NCBI GenBank assembly: GCA_013178095.1 | Contig: JABLXK010000006.1 | Coordinates: 62,001-126,000 of the forward strand | Source: Anaerolineae bacterium | GTDB taxonomy: Bacteria; Chloroflexota; Anaerolineae; Anaerolineales; Anaerolineaceae | Reading direction: 5' to 3' | Length of the DNA stretch: 64,000 bases | Shown: positions 61,195 through 64,000 of the stretch, piece after piece | Numbering within the stretch: the stretch's first letter is position 1 | Layout of the letters: each line of letters opens with the position of its first letter | Position numbers and translations under genes: made by a program | Notes under the pieces: generated by a model | What the model saw: the letters and a program-made list of their open reading frames with translations, nothing else | The model's database searches: none | Told to the model about the DNA's origin: nothing

Positions 61195-61835
61195 TCGATT
61201 GACTTCCCGTTCAGGTGGTCCATATTGTTGAGTTGTACGATCCGGCTGGGGGCATTCGGAAACACTTCAATTTCACTGATGCTGCAAGCGCCCAATGAGA
61301 ATTTAACAGATTCCCTTCCCCCTGCGGCGAATTCGGTTTTCAGGATCGTACGCAGCACATTGAAATGCGCCACGATGATGATGGTATTTCCGTTCAGGTT
61401 ATTCCGCAGGCTTTTCCAAGCGGTGATTACGCGTCTTTCAAAGTGACCTGGCGATTCCCCGCCGGTCAACCCCGCCAGGTCCAGGCAGGCGTGGTACAAG
61501 AGAATCAATGCCGCATGCTGCTTGACCAACGGCCACAGGTCCTGCTTGCCTTCCAACCACCCGTAATTCTTCTCTTTGAGTTCTGCGATTGGCTCGGGAA
61601 CTGCCCTGATTTCCCGGCTGATGGCCTGGGCGGTTTGGGCGGCGCGCGCCAGCGGGCTGGTATAGAGATGGGAGGCTTTCAACCCGCGCAAAGCCAGCGC
61701 GGTCAACTGCGCCTGTTCCAATCCCAAAGGACTCAAGGGTCGATCGGAAATGCCGTGCAGAATCCCCTGCTCGATCCAATCGGTGACGCCGTGGCGGACG
61801 AGATAAACCCTTGAAGCGCTTTTGTTGATTTCCAT
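61191..61835 (-). CDS. Histidine phosphatase family protein (copy B)
   Basis: From the ATG at 61835 the product is 214 residues: RVYLVRHGVTDWIEQGILHG with the RHG motif, LYTSPLARAAQTAQAISRE, IAELKEKNYGWLEGKQDL and TIIIVAHFNVLRTILKTEF. HGISDRPLSPLGLEQAQ lies between. It matches copy A in order and spacing. It is the first gene of the four-gene unit. An in-frame ATG at 61919 would run through the likely promoter and is not favoured. Confidence 0.85.
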   Translation of the reverse strand: MEINKSASRVYLVRHGVTDWIEQGILHGISDRPLSPLGLEQAQLTALALRGLKASHLYTSPLARAAQTAQAISREIRAVPEPIAELKEKNYGWLEGKQDLWPLVKQHAALILLYHACLDLAGLTGGESPGHFERRVITAWKSLRNNLNGNTIIIVAHFNVLRTILKTEFAAGGRESVKFSLGACSISEIEVFPNAPSRIVQLNNMDHLNGKSIE

Positions 61836-61959
61836 ATGATGGCTTTTTAAAAGAAGCTCTCCCAATGGGAGGGCCAACAAATTATACTTGACCTTTCTTT
61901 TCTTACAAAAGATTAACATGCTCCTTCTTTACAAAATTCTGTTGGGATGGTATTAATTG

Positions 61960-61973
61960 ATTAACTGGTTAAT
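61960..61973. promoter_or_regulatory. Palindromic operator candidate for the MarR regulator
   Basis: ATTAAC-TG-GTTAAT is a 14-bp near-perfect palindrome in the divergent region, 20 bases before the marR-like ATG. Its position and size fit a self-repressing MarR dimer site. Confidence 0.5.
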
Positions 61974-61993
61974 AATAAACAGGTGAAATAATA

Positions 61994-62425
61994 ATGATAA
62001 AAACAGAAAAAGGGAAAATCGGCCACCTGATGATGCATATCTGCCGCATGCGCGGTAAAATGGTCGATCAATTCATGGAAAAAAACCACTTGTTCCGCGG
62101 ACAGGGCGTGCTGCTCATGTTCATTTGGGACCATGAAGGCCTGACCCACTCTGAAATTGCGGATTATCTGAAAATCTCCCCCGCGGCAACCACCAAGGTG
62201 ATCAAGCGGTTGGAGGAAGAAGGCTACCTGCAGCGTAAACAGGACGAGAAGGACGAGCGTATCTCCAGGGTCTTTATCCTTCCCAAGGGCCTTGCTGTGA
62301 TCGAAGATGTTCACCAGTCATTTTTACGCCTGGAGGAGAAAACCTTCCAAGATTTTTCAAAGCAGGACCTGGAAAATCTCGGGAATTATCTCGAGCGTAT
62401 TCTGACCAATCTCTCACAAGAATAG
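61994..62425 (+). CDS. MarR family transcriptional regulator
   Basis: The 143-residue protein has the winged-helix fold with the wing in LEEEGYLQRKQDEKDERISRVFIL and the recognition helix region LTHSEIADYLKISPAATTKVIKRLEE. MarR proteins repress a nearby operon, and the ABC exporter follows 55 bases downstream, so it is the likely target. AGGTGA lies before the ATG. The product is of typical size for the family. Confidence 0.92.
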   Translation: MIKTEKGKIGHLMMHICRMRGKMVDQFMEKNHLFRGQGVLLMFIWDHEGLTHSEIADYLKISPAATTKVIKRLEEEGYLQRKQDEKDERISRVFILPKGLAVIEDVHQSFLRLEEKTFQDFSKQDLENLGNYLERILTNLSQE

Positions 62426-62480
62426 AATTTTTTCTCAAAAATTTTACGTTTATTGTCTTATTTAAGATACGGAGGTTACA

Positions 62481-64000
62481 TTGTTAAAGAAATTGTCTGT
62501 TTACATCGGAAAATATAAAAAATATGTCCTGGCGGTGCCGGTGTTCGTGTTCCTGGATGTGATCTGTGAATTGAGCATGCCATTGTTGATGGCCAGGATC
62601 GTCGATCAGGGCATCCCTGCCGGCGATATCCCTTTTATCACCCGTACGGGAATTTACATGATCCTGCTGGCGTTGGGCGCCATCACTTTCGGCGTGATGA
62701 ACATGAAAGCATCCACCACCGGCAGCATCGGTTTTGCAGCCAACCTGCGCAACGCATTGTTTGAAAAAGTCCAGCAATTCTCGTTTACAAACATCGATCA
62801 GTTCAGCACGGCATCCTTGGTGACGCGACTGACCAACGATGTCAATAATTTGCAGACGACCTTCATGATGGCACTGCGCCTGCTGACGCGCGCCCCCATG
62901 ATGCTGGTTATCGCGTTCTTTCTGGCTTACAACATAAACTCGGAGTTGGCCATAGTGCTGGCGATTGCTATCCCGGTGCTGGTAATCGGTATTGGCTTGA
63001 TTATCAGTAAAGCCGGCCGGCTTTTCGCCATCATGCAGCAAAAAATAGATAATATCAACCGCGTCATTCAGGAGAATCTGGTTGGTATACGGGTGGTCAA
63101 ATCCTACGTACGCGAAGACCACGAAAAGGATAAATTCAAAATTGCCAACGACGAATTTACCAGCTCCGCAATAAAGGCCATCAATCTGGCTATCCTGAAC
63201 ATGCCGGTGATGATGTTTGTCCTGAATTCCGCAACCATTGCCATCATCTGGTTGGGCGGTAAAATGATTTCCGCAGGAACTTTGGGCACAGGTGAGCTGA
63301 TCAGCTTCATCAGCTACGTCCTTCTGATCCTGAACAGCGTGATGATGATTTCAATGGTTTTCATTATGTATGCGCGCGCTGAAGCCAGCGGACAGCGCAT
63401 TATCGAAGTGCTGGAAACCAAAATCGATATCAGTGACAAACCTGAATGGACTCTGCTCACCAATACAAAGGGTTCTGAAGCGATGATCGCTAACCCCGGC
63501 AGCATTGATTCGCCGAAAGTTTCCACCGGAAAAGTCGAATTCAGGAATGTGACTTTCAAATATGCCCTTACCGGCAGCGGCGAGAATGTGCTGCATAACA
63601 TAAATTTCGTGATAAAACCGGGCGAAGTAGTCGGGATTGTGGGAGGCACCGGTTCAGGAAAATCCACCCTGGTGAACCTGATCCCGCGTTTGTATGAAGT
63701 TACCGAAGGTGCAGTACTGGTAGATGACGTGGATGTGCGCGATTACCGTCTGGAAGACCTGCGCGGTGGTATCGGCGTGGTGCTGCAAATGAACACGCTA
63801 TTTTCCGGTACCATCCGTGAAAATATCCTGTGGGGCAACGAACAAGCCAGCGAGCAGGAAGTCATTTCAGCCTGCAAAGATGCCCAGGCGCACGAATTCA
63901 TCATGTCTTTCCCGGATGGTTACGATACGGTGCTGGGGCAGGGCGGAGTGAACGTTTCCGGCGGGCAGAAACAGCGCCTGTGCATCGCGCGCGCCATGCT
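62481..64000 (+). CDS. ABC exporter, membrane-ATPase half-transporter, 3' end cut by window
   Basis: The frame starts at TTG 62481, with GGAGG five bases upstream, and runs to the window end. About 506 residues are present: a six-helix membrane domain (to about 320; VFVFLDVICELSMPLLMARIVDQ, LVTRLTNDVNNLQTTFMMALR), then the ATPase with Walker A GIVGGTGSGKSTLVNLI and signature NVSGGQKQRLCIARAM. Walker B and later parts lie outside. It resembles one half of a heterodimeric multidrug or lipid exporter. A partner half-transporter may follow. Confidence 0.93.
   Translation, partial: MLKKLSVYIGKYKKYVLAVPVFVFLDVICELSMPLLMARIVDQGIPAGDIPFITRTGIYMILLALGAITFGVMNMKASTTGSIGFAANLRNALFEKVQQFSFTNIDQFSTASLVTRLTNDVNNLQTTFMMALRLLTRAPMMLVIAFFLAYNINSELAIVLAIAIPVLVIGIGLIISKAGRLFAIMQQKIDNINRVIQENLVGIRVVKSYVREDHEKDKFKIANDEFTSSAIKAINLAILNMPVMMFVLNSATIAIIWLGGKMISAGTLGTGELISFISYVLLILNSVMMISMVFIMYARAEASGQRIIEVLETKIDISDKPEWTLLTNTKGSEAMIANPGSIDSPKVSTGKVEFRNVTFKYALTGSGENVLHNINFVIKPGEVVGIVGGTGSGKSTLVNLIPRLYEVTEGAVLVDDVDVRDYRLEDLRGGIGVVLQMNTLFSGTIRENILWGNEQASEQEVISACKDAQAHEFIMSFPDGYDTVLGQGGVNVSGGQKQRLCIARAM

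Overview
The window reads as chromosomal DNA of an uncultured or poorly known anaerobic bacterium, most likely Chloroflexota of the Anaerolineae type. This placement is an inference from gene content: an archaeal-type aspartyl-tRNA synthetase, a short glycogen phosphorylase, corrinoid methyl-transfer genes, methylmalonyl-CoA mutase accessory genes, and lipoproteins of the DUF3048 type. Several genes also have a -10 box exactly 7 nt before the ATG, as expected for leaderless mRNAs. Coding density is high and the base composition is GC-rich, except for one strikingly AT-rich restriction-modification island near 37.8-39.5 kb.

Layout. 0-5.3 kb: small metabolic genes (partial FAD oxidoreductase, GrpB-like, PhzF-like, YkgJ-like, ASCH, Asp/Glu racemase), a MntA/HepT toxin-antitoxin pair and a CsaA-like tRNA-binding protein, closed by a terminator whose loop carries three copies of a 20-bp element. 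5.4-16.6 kb: two paralogous lipoproteins, MgtC, DUF4282, nitroreductase, NYN-LOTUS protein, acetyltransferase, two YdcF proteins, HAD phosphatase, DUF3159 protein, then the remains of a corrinoid methyltransferase cluster (broken MtaA-like/G3E GTPase fusion plus an intact corrinoid protein) and YbaK. 16.6-21 kb: two tRNA-Ser genes and a PP2C phosphatase / vWA-FHA / C39-peptidase group. 21-29.5 kb: methyltransferase, LuxR-type two-component system, and a divergent MacAB-type exporter operon with two adaptor proteins.

29.5-45 kb: glycogen phosphorylase divergent from a GH1 beta-glucosidase, a double-thioredoxin/CcdA fusion, MATE exporter, MutM glycosylase, the R-M island, PRPP synthetase, AspS, MeaB with a B12-binding mutase subunit, and a DUF3048 lipoprotein. 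45-51.3 kb is one giant secreted parallel beta-helix protein (1957 codons) with three PPC domains. Its leader carries what looks like a GEMM-I (cyclic di-GMP) riboswitch followed by a terminator; an 8-base arm of the aptamer can pair with the terminator stem. This is the most interesting unit in the window.

51.4-64 kb: an SDH/ClpP-class membrane protease with a rhomboid protease, an sbcDC operon running directly into two glycosyltransferases, a tandem duplication of a histidine-phosphatase + HAD-phosphatase pair, and a MarR regulator ahead of an ABC exporter cut off by the window end.
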